Shown: piece by piece, positions 1 through 8,613 of the stretch
Position numbering within the stretch: position 1 is the stretch's first letter
Layout: the number at the start of each line of letters is the position of its first letter
Assembly (NCBI GenBank): GCA_041398005.1
Contig: JAWKVP010000016.1
Span: 9,457 to 73,456 of the forward strand
Direction: 5' to 3'
From: JAGREO01 sp020446285
GTDB lineage: Bacteria > Pseudomonadota > Alphaproteobacteria > Geminicoccales > Geminicoccaceae
DNA: 64,000 nucleotides
Notes under the pieces: model-generated
Database searches by the model: none
The model's input: only the letters and a program-made list of their open reading frames with translations
Told to the model about the DNA's origin: nothing
Translations under genes and position numbers: made by a program

Positions 1-705
1 GAGGGGTGCCGGGCGCTCGCGCTTTGGGTCGGCATCGAGGCGGACATCGCCGCGCGCCACGCCGATCCCGGCGAGCGGGCACGGGCGGACGATTTCGTCG
101 CGCTGATGACACCGGTCTGCAAGGCCTTCTTCACCGATCACGGCACCGATGCCGCCAGCCGCGGAATGCAGGTCTTCGGCGGCCATGGCTATATCCGCGA
201 ATGGGGGATGGAACAGCTCCTGCGCGATGCCCGCATCGCCCAGATCTACGAGGGGACGAACGGCATCCAGGCGCTCGATCTCGTCGGCCGCAAGCTCGCG
301 CTCGGCAATGGCCGGTTGCTGCGGCGCTTCTTCCACCCGCTCACCGCGTTCACCGGACAGATCGCCGAGCATGACGACATGCGCGACATGGCCGGCCTGC
401 TGGCCAAGGCGACGGGGCGGTTGCAGCAGGCGACCGCCGTCATCGCCCGGCGCGGTCTCGCCGATCCGGAAGAGGCGGGGGCCGCCGCGAGCGACTATCT
501 GCGACTCTTCGCGCTCGTCGCCCTTGCATGGGTCTGGGCGCGCATGGTCGTCGCCACGGCCGGCCGCGACGATCCCTTCGCCCGCGCCAAGCGGCATACG
601 GCCACCTATTACTTCACGCGGATCCTTCCCGAGACATCCGCGCTCTTCGCGCGCATCATGTCCGGCAAGGCTGCGGTCATGGCGCTGGACGATGCGGCTT
701 TCTGA
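1..705 (+). CDS. Acyl-CoA dehydrogenase, C-terminal part (cut by window start)
   Basis: The frame is open from the first base, so the N-terminus lies outside the window. The fragment has the family C-terminal signature: a VFGGHGYIREWGMEQ stretch followed by YEGTNGIQ, whose Glu is the usual catalytic base. After it comes a roughly 130-residue extension rich in Ala and Arg, as in the C-terminal domain of the longer FAD-dependent acyl-CoA dehydrogenases. The enzyme would oxidise an acyl-CoA at the alpha-beta position in the cytoplasm. The substrate cannot be told from this part. It ends in TGA and is followed by a CoA-binding-domain gene on the same strand. Confidence 0.9.
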   Translation, partial: EGCRALALWVGIEADIAARHADPGERARADDFVALMTPVCKAFFTDHGTDAASRGMQVFGGHGYIREWGMEQLLRDARIAQIYEGTNGIQALDLVGRKLALGNGRLLRRFFHPLTAFTGQIAEHDDMRDMAGLLAKATGRLQQATAVIARRGLADPEEAGAAASDYLRLFALVALAWVWARMVVATAGRDDPFARAKRHTATYYFTRILPETSALFARIMSGKAAVMALDDAAF

Positions 706-791
706 ACCGTCCGGCACATGATAGACAGCCATCCGTGAGCCCGACGGGGACATGCCTGACGGATAGACAAGAGTGCCGGGAGTGCTGGCGG

Positions 792-1310
792 GTGGACGGT
801 TCGCCGCTTGTTTACGATGACGCCTATATCGCCGGCATTCTCCGGCGCTCGAAGACGCTTGCCATGGTCGGGGCCTCGGCGAACGAGACGCGCCCCTCCT
901 ACTATGCCATGCTCTACCTGCAGAAAAAGGGCTATCGCGTCTTTCCCGTCAATCCGCGTTATGTCGGCCAGTCGATCCTCGGCGAGGCCGTCTATCCCGA
1001 CCTCGCCTCCCTGCCGCAGCCGCCGGATGTCGTACAGGTGTTCCGCAGGTCCGAGGACGCGCCCGGGGTCGTCGACGAGGCGATCGCCGCCGGTGCGAAG
1101 ACGGTGTGGATGCAGCTCGGCGTGCGTCATGACGAGGCCGCCGAACGGGCGCGCCGGGCGGGCCTCGACGTGGTCATGGATCGCTGTCCCAAGATCGAGT
1201 ATGGCCGGCTGTTCGGGGAACTCGGCTGGCTCGGCGTCAATCGCGGTGTCATCAGCGGCAGGCGCGGCGAGGCCATGCAGCTTCGCAAGAAGAAGGGCCG
1301 GCTGATCTGA
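792..1310 (+). CDS. CoA-binding domain protein (YccU-like)
   Basis: A small Rossmann-fold protein of about 172 residues. The nucleotide-binding motif is LAMVGASANETRPS near the N-terminus, followed by GYRVFPVNPRYVGQSILG and, near the end, VMDRCPKIEY, all hallmarks of the single-domain CoA-binding family related to succinyl-CoA synthetase alpha. The GTG at 792 is chosen because GGGAG lies about nine bases upstream and it leaves the expected short N-terminus. The frame is open further upstream but that part has no family similarity. The role of this family is unsettled, and CoA binding here is inferred from the family only. Confidence 0.8.
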   Translation: MDGSPLVYDDAYIAGILRRSKTLAMVGASANETRPSYYAMLYLQKKGYRVFPVNPRYVGQSILGEAVYPDLASLPQPPDVVQVFRRSEDAPGVVDEAIAAGAKTVWMQLGVRHDEAAERARRAGLDVVMDRCPKIEYGRLFGELGWLGVNRGVISGRRGEAMQLRKKKGRLI

Positions 1311-1412
1311 CGGTTCGTTCTCCCCGGACACGGTCTTGCCGGCAACCGGTTGGCTCCCCGTGCTCGCGCTGTTATCAAGAAGCAAATCGCTGAAAACGAG
1401 GAAATGCCTGTC

Positions 1413-2690
1413 ATGGCGACAGTCCTGAAATCGCCGATCGGTCGTGAAATGGATGCGCTGGGGCGTGCCGCACGCAATGCGGCGACGGTTCTCGCCACGG
1501 CCGCGACCGCATGCAAGAACGCCGCCCTTTCCGCCGCCGCATCGTCCCTGCGGGACCGGGCGGGTGCCATTCTCGAAGCCAATGAAGTGGACATGCAGGC
1601 GGCGCGGGAACGCGGGACCGCTGGCGCCCTGCTCGACCGCTTGCGCCTCGATCCCGGCCGGATCGAGGGCATGGCCGCCGGAATCGACGCCATCGTCGGG
1701 CTCGACGATCCTGTCGGCGCGGAGATGGCCCGCTGGCGGCGGCCGAACGGTCTCGACATCGCCCGCGTGCGCACGCCGCTCGGCGTGATCGGCGTGATCT
1801 ACGAGAGCCGCCCCAATGTCACCGCCGATGCCGGCGCGCTCTGTCTCAAGGCCGGCAATGCCGCCATCCTCCGGGGCGGGTCGGAGAGCTTTCACAGTTC
1901 CCGCGCGATCCACGCCTCGCTGGCCGAGGGGCTGCGTGCGGCGGGATTGCCGGAGGCGGCCATCCAGCTCGTGCCGACGACCGATCGCGAGGCGGTGGGC
2001 GCCCTCCTGCGCATGAGCGAATTCGTCGATGTGATCGTCCCGCGCGGCGGCCGTTCGCTCATCGAGCGGGTGCAGGACGAGGCGCGGATGCCGGTCTTCG
2101 CCCATCTCGAGGGGCTGTGCCACGTCTATGTCCATGCCTCGGCGGATGTCGACATGGCACGGAATGTCGCGCTGAACGCGAAGATGCGCCGGGTCGGCGT
2201 CTGCGGCGCGGCGGAGACGCTGCTCTGCGACCGCGCCGCGGTCGACAGTCACCTTGCCGGGATCGTCGGGGCGTTGCTGGAGGCCGGTTGCGAGGTGCGC
2301 GGCGATGCCGGGACGCAGGCGCTCGATCCGCGCGTCGTGGCCGCGAGCGATGCCGACTGGAGATGCGAATATCTCGCACCCGTCATCTCCGTGCGCATCG
2401 TCGACGGGCTCGAGGAGGCCATCGCCCATGTCAACGGCTTCGGCTCGCATCATACCGATTCGATCATCGCCGAAGACGCGGACGCGGTCGGGCGCTTTCT
2501 TGCCGAGGTCGACAGTGCGATCGTCATGCACAATGCCTCGACCCAGTTCGCCGATGGCGGCGAGTTCGGAATGGGAGCGGAGATCGGCATTTCGACCGGC
2601 CGCATGCATGCGCGCGGACCGGTGGGTGTCGAACAGCTCACCAGTTTCAAGTATCTCGTGCGCGGCAGCGGCCAGACCCGTCCGGCATGA
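1413..2690 (+). CDS. proA: Gamma-glutamyl phosphate reductase
   Basis: This is the second enzyme of proline synthesis. It reduces gamma-glutamyl phosphate to glutamate semialdehyde with NADPH. The protein is about 425 residues, close to the usual 415-420. It shows GVIGVIYESRPNVT, the RGGSESFHS stretch, VPRGGRSLIE, and the catalytic cysteine at about residue 264 in RRVGVCGAAE. The ATG at 1413 is preferred over the one at 1404 because CGAGGAA lies nine bases upstream of it. The stop overlaps the nadD start as ATGA, so the two are probably translated together. No proB (glutamate 5-kinase) is seen in the window. Confidence 0.95.
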   Translation: MATVLKSPIGREMDALGRAARNAATVLATAATACKNAALSAAASSLRDRAGAILEANEVDMQAARERGTAGALLDRLRLDPGRIEGMAAGIDAIVGLDDPVGAEMARWRRPNGLDIARVRTPLGVIGVIYESRPNVTADAGALCLKAGNAAILRGGSESFHSSRAIHASLAEGLRAAGLPEAAIQLVPTTDREAVGALLRMSEFVDVIVPRGGRSLIERVQDEARMPVFAHLEGLCHVYVHASADVDMARNVALNAKMRRVGVCGAAETLLCDRAAVDSHLAGIVGALLEAGCEVRGDAGTQALDPRVVAASDADWRCEYLAPVISVRIVDGLEEAIAHVNGFGSHHTDSIIAEDADAVGRFLAEVDSAIVMHNASTQFADGGEFGMGAEIGISTGRMHARGPVGVEQLTSFKYLVRGSGQTRPA

Positions 2691-3427
2691 TGCCGGCGGT
2701 GCGGCTGTTCGATCTCTCGGCGCGACCGCGTCTTCGGGCCGTTGCACCTCCGCTCGCCGGCGCAAGGAACGGCGGGCGCCGGCGCGGACCCGCCATCGGC
2801 CTGCTCGGCGGCTCCTTCAATCCGGCGCATGAGGGACATCGCCATATCAGCATCGAGGCGCTGCGCCTGCTCGGGCTCGATGCCGTCTGGTGGCTGGTCT
2901 CGCCGCAGAACCCGCTCAAGCCGCGCGCCGGGATGGCGCCCCTGGCCGAGCGGTTGCGGCGGGCCGAAGCCGTCGCCGCGCATCCCCGGATACGCGTCAC
3001 GGACATCGAGCAACGCCTTCGCACGGTTTACACGGTCGATACGCTTTCCCGTCTAACATCTTCGTTCGAAGGCCGATTCGTCTGGCTGATCGGTGCCGAC
3101 AACTTGTTGCAGATGGCCCGCTGGCGGCGCTGGCGCGATCTCGTTGCACTGACGCCGATTGCAGTGTTCGATCGCAGCCCCTATTCTCATGCTGCCGTGG
3201 CGAGCAGGGTTGCCACGGCGCTTCGTGGGTCGAGATTGCCGGAGCGCAGGGCAGATCGCTTGATCGAGATGGCTCCACCCGTATGGACCTACATCCACTT
3301 GCGGCCGCACCCGGCTTCGAGTACGGCGTTGCGCGAGAAGACGAAGACCGACGGGCCGGACGGGTCCGCCGGCGCCCACGCGGCAAACATGCAACCGGAG
3401 ACAGCACCATATCCACCGATACGCTGA
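2687..3427 (+). CDS. nadD: Nicotinate-nucleotide adenylyltransferase
   Basis: Transfers AMP from ATP to nicotinate mononucleotide to make deamido-NAD. The nucleotidyltransferase motif GGSFNPAHEGH is at residues 41-51, followed by WWLVSPQNPLK and the GADNLLQMARWRRW stretch typical of NadD. Translation starts at ATG 2687 inside the proA stop (ATGA). The 30-odd residue Arg-rich N-terminal extension before the motif is common in alphaproteobacterial forms. The gene lies between proA and rsfS, which is the usual order in Hyphomicrobiales. Confidence 0.93.
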   Translation: MMPAVRLFDLSARPRLRAVAPPLAGARNGGRRRGPAIGLLGGSFNPAHEGHRHISIEALRLLGLDAVWWLVSPQNPLKPRAGMAPLAERLRRAEAVAAHPRIRVTDIEQRLRTVYTVDTLSRLTSSFEGRFVWLIGADNLLQMARWRRWRDLVALTPIAVFDRSPYSHAAVASRVATALRGSRLPERRADRLIEMAPPVWTYIHLRPHPASSTALREKTKTDGPDGSAGAHAANMQPETAPYPPIR

Positions 3428-3444
3428 GCGGGCGCGGCGAAGCC

Positions 3445-3786
3445 GTGCGTGATATCATTCTCAAATCCCTCGATGCCGACAAGGCGATCGACGTCACCAC
3501 CCTCGATCTGAAGGGCAAGACGAGCATCGCCGACTACATGATCGTTGCCAGCGGCACATCGCAGCGGCACATCGCGTCCATGGCCGACAGGCTCGCCGCG
3601 CGCCTGAAGGAGAACGACATGGATGCGCTCGGCATCGAGGGACTGGAGGATTGCAGCTGGGTTCTCATCGACGCGAACGATGTGCTGGTGCATCTGTTCC
3701 GTGCGGAAACCCGCTCCTTCTACGACATCGAGCGCCTCTGGTCGGTGGCGCCGGGAGACCGCCTCCGGGTCGTCAGCAGCCAGTAG
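3445..3786 (+). CDS. rsfS: Ribosomal silencing factor RsfS
   Basis: A protein of the RsfS/Iojap family, which binds ribosomal protein uL14 and keeps the subunits apart in slow growth. Family marks are KTSIADYMIVASGTSQRH near the start and WVLIDANDVLVHLF with FYDIERLW near the end. The GTG at 3445 is the only standard start codon near the expected N-terminus, but it has no clear Shine-Dalgarno. Family-like residues (STISTDTLSGRGEA) lie just upstream, so initiation could be at a non-standard codon such as CTG 3424, which overlaps the nadD stop. Confidence 0.88.
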   Translation: MRDIILKSLDADKAIDVTTLDLKGKTSIADYMIVASGTSQRHIASMADRLAARLKENDMDALGIEGLEDCSWVLIDANDVLVHLFRAETRSFYDIERLWSVAPGDRLRVVSSQ

Positions 3787-3795
3787 CCCGCTGCC

Positions 3796-4245
3796 GTGAA
3801 GGTCAGGATCGTGGCGATCGGCCGGATGCAGGATGACGCCATGGCGGAGCTTGTCGAGCGCTATCGCCGGCGGATTCCCTTCGAGGTCGAGCTCGTCGAG
3901 AAAGTGGTGCGCGGACGGCGCGGCGGAAGGGATGCCGAGGCCGACCTCATCGAAAGCCAGATCGGCTCCGGTGATTTCGTCATTGCCCTCGACGAGCGCG
4001 GCAGGGATCTCGCCAGCCGTGATCTCGCGACACGCATGGGCCGCCTGCGCGACGAGGGCCGGGGCACCGTCTCGGTGATCGTCGGCGGTGCGGACGGGCT
4101 GGCCGAGCGTCTGCGCCTGCGCGCCGACCTGCTGCTCGCCTTCGGAAGGGCGACCTGGCCGCACATGCTCGTGCGGGTGATGCTGATGGAACAGCTCTAC
4201 CGCGCGTCCAGCATCCTTGGCGGACATCCCTATCACCGCGATTGA
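3796..4245 (+). CDS. rlmH: 23S rRNA (pseudouridine-1915-N3)-methyltransferase
   Basis: A SPOUT-family methyltransferase of 149 residues, close to the usual 155. It methylates pseudouridine 1915 of 23S rRNA using AdoMet. Seen are ALDERGRDLASRDLA, the AdoMet-knot glycine loop VSVIVGGADGL, and the C-terminal signature VRVMLMEQLYRASSI ending in PYHRD. The start is GTG 3796, nine bases after the rsfS stop, so it is probably in one operon with proA, nadD and rsfS. Confidence 0.95.
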   Translation: MKVRIVAIGRMQDDAMAELVERYRRRIPFEVELVEKVVRGRRGGRDAEADLIESQIGSGDFVIALDERGRDLASRDLATRMGRLRDEGRGTVSVIVGGADGLAERLRLRADLLLAFGRATWPHMLVRVMLMEQLYRASSILGGHPYHRD

Positions 4246-4378
4246 GCCTGTCATCGGAAATGAGCCGGTCATCGCGATCGAGGCGACAGGCCGGGGCGCG
4301 CCGCCTTGCGCAAACGGCATGTGTTGTTGAGTGTTTGTTCAAAGCGCGGCATAGACGGCGGTGAAAGGAAGAACTCGC

Positions 4379-6013
4379 ATGCGTGATTTTCAACTGCCGG
4401 ATCGCTCGGCCGCCTTTGGTGCCAACGCCATGGCGGCGACCTCGCATCCTCTTGCGACGCTCGCTGCCGTGGACATTCTCAGGGCCGGTGGCAATGCCGT
4501 CGACGCCGCGATCGCCGCCAACGCGGTCCAGTGTGTCGTCGAACCCCAGTCGACCGGTATCGGCGGCGATTGCTGGGCCATCCATGTGTCCGCCGATGGC
4601 AGGGTCAGCGCCCTGAACAGTTCGGGATGGGCACCCGGTGCGGCCACCCCCGAGCGCCTGCTCGCCGCCGGTGCGGGAGCGGCGGAGGAGGCCGGCAGCC
4701 GCGATTCCGGCATGGCCGGCGGCGGCCGCATCGGCCAGCTCAGTCCGCATGCGGTCACCGTTCCGGGCGCACCGGCGGGATGGCATGCGCTGCTCGAAGC
4801 CTTCGGCTCGCGGTCGATGGAGGAGTTGCTGCAACCGGCGATCGACCATGCCCTGAACGGCTATGTCGTCACCCCGAGGGTGGCCTTCGACTGGCACCGC
4901 GCGACCTCGACGCTGATGAACAGCGAGGCGGGGCGGCGCTTCTACCTGCCATCGGGCAAGGCACCGGCGGTGGGCGAGCGGATGACCCTGCCGCTTCTGG
5001 GCGAGACCTTCCGGCAGTTCGCGCGCGAGGGCTGGCGGTCGTTCTACGAGGGCGATCTCGCGCGAAAGATGCTGCAGAGCCTCGGGGAGTTCGGCGGTCT
5101 GCACGATGCGGAGGATTTCGCGCTGTTCGAGCCGGAATGGACCACACCGATCCGGACCGGGTATCGCGGTCTCGACATTCTCGAACTGCCGCCCAACAGC
5201 CATGGCCTGACGGCGCTGACGATCCTCAACATTCTCGAGAATTTCGCGCTTGGCGAACTCGATCCGCGTGGCGGCGAACGCTTTCATCTCGAGGCGGAGG
5301 CCACCCGTCTCGCCTTCCGCGACCGCGACCGCTACATCGCCGATCCGCGGCACGGCGATGTTCCGGTCGAACAGCTCCTCGCCAGGGACCGGGCGCGGCG
5401 GCTGGCATCGGCGATCGATCGCGACACGGCCATGACCATCCTGCCCGATCCGCCGCTCGATCCGCATCCGGACACGATCTATCTGAGTGTCGTCGACCGC
5501 GACGGCAACGCGATCTCGTTCATCAACTCGATCTATGACAGTTTCGGTTCGGGGCTGGTCTGTCCGCGCACCGGGGTCAACTTCCATTCCCGCGGCCGCG
5601 CCTTCCGACTGGAGGAGGGGCATCCCAATGTCGTCGCACCGCGCAAGCGGCCGCTGCACACGATCATTCCGGGCATGGCGATGAAGGATGGCAGGGTGTG
5701 GGCCAGCTTCGGCGTCATGGGCGGCGACTATCAGCCGGTCGGTCATGCGCATGTCATCACCGACATGCTGGATTACGGGCTGGATCCGCAACAGGCCTCG
5801 TCCTCGCCGCGGGCGATGGCCTATCCGGGCCCGCTCAAGGTCGAACGGGGAATGCCGGAACGCACGGCGCTCGATCTGGCCATGAAGGGCCATGCGGTCA
5901 CATGGGCCGATGCGCCGCTCGGCGGCAGCCAGATCGTGCGGGTCGATCATGAGCGCGGCGTGCTGATCGGCGGTTCGGATCCCAGAAAAGACGGTCTCGC
6001 ACTCGGATATTGA
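4379..6013 (+). CDS. ggt: Gamma-glutamyltransferase family protein
   Basis: An Ntn-hydrolase of about 544 residues that splits gamma-glutamyl amides such as glutathione, or a related acylase. The N-terminal part has ATSHPLATLAAVDILRAGGNAVDAA, the family signature. The autoprocessing nucleophile is probably Thr at about residue 366, in PDTIYLSVVD, followed by DSFGSGL. No signal peptide is visible, so a cytoplasmic enzyme is likely. ATG 4379 has AAAGGAAGA upstream; the earlier GTG at 4361 lacks one. The stop overlaps the start of the antiporter gene by one base. The substrate is not certain. Confidence 0.87.
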   Translation: MRDFQLPDRSAAFGANAMAATSHPLATLAAVDILRAGGNAVDAAIAANAVQCVVEPQSTGIGGDCWAIHVSADGRVSALNSSGWAPGAATPERLLAAGAGAAEEAGSRDSGMAGGGRIGQLSPHAVTVPGAPAGWHALLEAFGSRSMEELLQPAIDHALNGYVVTPRVAFDWHRATSTLMNSEAGRRFYLPSGKAPAVGERMTLPLLGETFRQFAREGWRSFYEGDLARKMLQSLGEFGGLHDAEDFALFEPEWTTPIRTGYRGLDILELPPNSHGLTALTILNILENFALGELDPRGGERFHLEAEATRLAFRDRDRYIADPRHGDVPVEQLLARDRARRLASAIDRDTAMTILPDPPLDPHPDTIYLSVVDRDGNAISFINSIYDSFGSGLVCPRTGVNFHSRGRAFRLEEGHPNVVAPRKRPLHTIIPGMAMKDGRVWASFGVMGGDYQPVGHAHVITDMLDYGLDPQQASSSPRAMAYPGPLKVERGMPERTALDLAMKGHAVTWADAPLGGSQIVRVDHERGVLIGGSDPRKDGLALGY

Positions 6014-7323
6014 TGACCATGACCATCTTCGAGATCTCGTCGGTCCTGATCGTGCTCGCCGCGGCGTTCGGCTGGATTAACCATATCGTCCTGCGCCTGC
6101 CGCCGACCATCGGCCTCGTCGTCATGGGGCTTGCGGCATCGCTCGGGGCGATGGGGCTCGACTGGGCGATACCGGGACTGACGCTCGTGGCCGACCTGCG
6201 CGCCTTCGTTGCCGGCATCGATTTCTACGAGGCGCTGATGAACGGGATGCTGGGTTTCATCCTGTTCGCCGGCGCGCTGCACGTCAATTTCTCCGATCTC
6301 GCCGACGAGAAATGGATGGTGATCCTTACCGCCACGATCGGCCTTTTGATCTCCACCTTCATCATCGGTTTCGCGCTCTACTGGCTCGCCGGCATTCCGT
6401 TCATCGTCGCTCTCGTCTTCGGCTCGCTCATCAGTCCGACCGATCCCGTGGCCGTGCTCGGGATGCTCAAGACGATCCGTGTTCCACGGCAGCTGCAGAC
6501 GAAGATCGCCGGCGAGAGCCTCTTCAATGACGGTGTCGCCGTCGTCGTCTTCCTCATTCTCGCGGCGATCGCCTTCGGCAGTGACGGCGGCGAGACGGGG
6601 GTCGCGGATGTCGCCCGGCTGTTCGTCAAGGAGGCGCTCGGCGGCGCGCTTCTCGGTGCCGCGGCCGGCTGGTTCACCTGTCAGCTGCTCGCCCGCGTCG
6701 ACGAATATGTGCTCGAGGTGCTCATGACCATAGCGCTTGTCATGGGCACCTATGCGCTGGCCATGGCGCTGCACATGAGCGGCCCCATCGCGGTGGTGCT
6801 CGCCGGCCTGCTCATCGGCAACAGCGGCTTCAAGTATGGCATGAGCGAACGCACGCGCCTGCATGTGGAGCGGTTCTGGGATCTGATCGACGAGATCCTC
6901 AACGCCGCCCTGTTCCTTCTGATCGGGATCGAGGTGCTGGCCATTCCGTTCGCGCGCGAGAGCTCGCCCATCGTGCTGGCGGCGGTGCCGCTCGTGCTGC
7001 TGGCGCGGGTGATCGCGGTCGGCGCACCGATGGCGGTCCTCGCCCGCCGCCAGACATTCAGCCCCGGAACGCTGCCGATCCTCGTCTGGGGCGGATTGCG
7101 CGGCGGCATTTCGGTGGCACTCGCCCTCTCCCTGCCGGAAAGCGAGTACAAGCCCGTGATCCTCGCCGCCACCTATGTGGTGGTGATCTTCTCCATCATC
7201 GTGCAGGGTCTGACCATGGCGCCCGTCATCAACCATTTCGGTCCGCGGGCCGCGCGCGAGGAGGCGCTGGACCGGGCCGGAGACGGGGGGCAATCTTCCG
7301 CGGAACCATCGAGGGAATCCTGA
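6013..7323 (+). CDS. Na+/H+ antiporter, CPA1 (NhaP) family
   Basis: An integral inner-membrane protein of about 436 residues with around twelve hydrophobic segments. It carries the CPA1 signatures SLISPTDPVAVLGML and AGESLFNDGVAVVVF, with the paired acidic region thought to bind the ion, and a late WGGLRGGISVALALSLP segment. It exchanges protons for sodium (or another monovalent cation) and supports pH and salt balance. ATG 6013 shares one base with the stop of the preceding gene, and its own stop overlaps the next start, so the three genes look translationally coupled. Confidence 0.92.
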   Translation: MTMTIFEISSVLIVLAAAFGWINHIVLRLPPTIGLVVMGLAASLGAMGLDWAIPGLTLVADLRAFVAGIDFYEALMNGMLGFILFAGALHVNFSDLADEKWMVILTATIGLLISTFIIGFALYWLAGIPFIVALVFGSLISPTDPVAVLGMLKTIRVPRQLQTKIAGESLFNDGVAVVVFLILAAIAFGSDGGETGVADVARLFVKEALGGALLGAAAGWFTCQLLARVDEYVLEVLMTIALVMGTYALAMALHMSGPIAVVLAGLLIGNSGFKYGMSERTRLHVERFWDLIDEILNAALFLLIGIEVLAIPFARESSPIVLAAVPLVLLARVIAVGAPMAVLARRQTFSPGTLPILVWGGLRGGISVALALSLPESEYKPVILAATYVVVIFSIIVQGLTMAPVINHFGPRAAREEALDRAGDGGQSSAEPSRES

Positions 7324-8048
7324 TGATCATTCCATCGTTACGCTACAGCGACGCACGCTCCATGATCGACTGGCTCTGCATCGCCTTCGGCTTCGAGCGC
7401 GGGCTCGTGGTGGATGGCGATGACGGCCGGATCCGCCATGCCGAGCTTTCCTATGGCGACGGTCAGGTCATGCTCGGCAGTGCGGGCGACGGCGATCCGC
7501 CGCGCGGCGGGCATATCTATGTCGTCGTTTCCGATCCCGACGCGCATTGTGCGCGGGCGCGGCGCGAGGGGGCGGAGATCGTGAGCGAGGTCGCCGATCA
7601 GGACTATGGCGGCCGCCTCTATTCGGCGAAGGATCCCGAAGGCCATCTGTGGCATTTCGGCAGCTACGACCCGCGCGATCCGGGCAATGGCCGGCTGGAT
7701 TATGACGAGGATGACGCCAGGGGGGTGATCGAGCTCAGGATCGCCGGCCGCGTGACCGCCGATCGCTTCGAGCAGGTGGTCGAGCGCATGGAGGCGTTTC
7801 TCGGGCGGCATGAAACGGTGCGCATCATCGAGGTGGTCGAGAGCTTCGACGGGATCGACCTTTCCCTCCTGTTCGACGATGTCCTGTTCAGTCTGCGGCA
7901 CATGCGCCGCTTCACCCATATCGCGGTCGTCACCGATCTCGGCTGGATCGAACGCATGACCAATGCCGCCGCCGTGGTCCTTCCGGCCAAGGTGCGGGTC
8001 TTCCCGCTCGATTCCCTCGACGAGGCCCGCGCCTGGATCGCCCGCTAG
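7323..8048 (+). CDS. VOC (glyoxalase-fold) / SpoIIAA-like STAS fusion protein
   Basis: One continuous 241-residue frame with two unlike domains. Residues 1-118 resemble the vicinal-oxygen-chelate fold of glyoxalase/bleomycin-resistance proteins (start IIPSLRYSDARSMIDWL, end YSAKDPEGHLWHFGSYDP). From about 130 to the end the sequence follows the SpoIIAA-like family of small STAS/SEC14-type proteins (GVIELRIAGRVTADRFEQVV, IIEVVESFDGIDL, LRHMRRFTHIAVVTDLGWIE, LDEARAWI). The link is a short acidic stretch. The function is unknown. It starts in the stop of the antiporter gene, so it is probably co-expressed with it. Confidence 0.75.
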   Translation: MIIPSLRYSDARSMIDWLCIAFGFERGLVVDGDDGRIRHAELSYGDGQVMLGSAGDGDPPRGGHIYVVVSDPDAHCARARREGAEIVSEVADQDYGGRLYSAKDPEGHLWHFGSYDPRDPGNGRLDYDEDDARGVIELRIAGRVTADRFEQVVERMEAFLGRHETVRIIEVVESFDGIDLSLLFDDVLFSLRHMRRFTHIAVVTDLGWIERMTNAAAVVLPAKVRVFPLDSLDEARAWIAR

Positions 8049-8193
8049 AGTTGTCGCTGTCGCTCCTCCGGAGTTTGCTCTTGCGTTCAGGCGCCACGCA
8101 GGCGGCACTCCCGGTCGGTTGCTAGTCGTCGCTTCGCTCCTCCGAATGCGCCGTGCCGCCTGAGATTGCACCGGAGAGTGGGCGTGGAGTGGT
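8049..8193. other. Intergenic spacer between convergent genes, with a long inverted repeat
   Basis: No gene is seen here. A ten-base pair of inverted arms (CAGGCGGCAC at 8099-8108 and GTGCCGCCTG at 8153-8162) could form a long hairpin, and the eleven-mer TCGCTCCTCCG occurs twice (8060, 8134). It lies between two converging genes and may act as a bidirectional terminator, but no U-tract is present. Confidence 0.35.
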
Positions 8194-8478
8194 TCAGCCT
8201 TTCCTCAGGGTGATCCGGCTGATGCCGTCGGCCTCGGTGATCCCGACGAGTTCGTGGGTGCTCTCCTCGCAGAATGCCTCGAAGTCGGACGGCGAGGACG
8301 GGTCCGTTGACAGGACGGTGACGAGATCGCCCGGCGAGAGCACCATCAGTGCCTGCCGCGCCTTGAGCAGCGGCACGGGGCAGTTCAGGCCGCGTGCATC
8401 GATCAGCGCGCTCGCGGTCTTTCCGCTGTCGGTTTCTGCCCCGCTGTCGGTTCCAGCGGTGTCGGCTTCATTGCTCAT
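8194..8478 (-). CDS. TusA/SirA-family sulfur-carrier protein
   Basis: A 94-residue protein with the family motif LNCPVPLLKARQAL, in which Cys33 would carry persulfide sulfur. A 25-residue Thr/Ser/Asp-rich N-terminal extension precedes the motif. TusA relatives pass sulfur to tRNA thiolation, molybdenum-cofactor or sulfur-oxidation enzymes; which applies here cannot be told because no partner gene is nearby. It stands alone on the minus strand between two rightward genes. Confidence 0.85.
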   Translation of the reverse strand: MSNEADTAGTDSGAETDSGKTASALIDARGLNCPVPLLKARQALMVLSPGDLVTVLSTDPSSPSDFEAFCEESTHELVGITEADGISRITLRKG

Positions 8479-8613
8479 CTATCGGCGCTCATATGTCGGC
8501 TCCCGGTACGGATCCTGGCGCGACCTGACGGAAATTCCCCGTCATGCCTCTTTTCCGGAACGAACTCGCCCGGTTATAGACATGACGACGGGACATGGCG
8601 AGAAAGGCTGAAC

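Noticed and set aside
609..2765. A 718-codon open frame opposite proA and nadD
   Set aside because: It lies over clear conserved genes, has no family pattern and is a normal by-product of high GC third positions.
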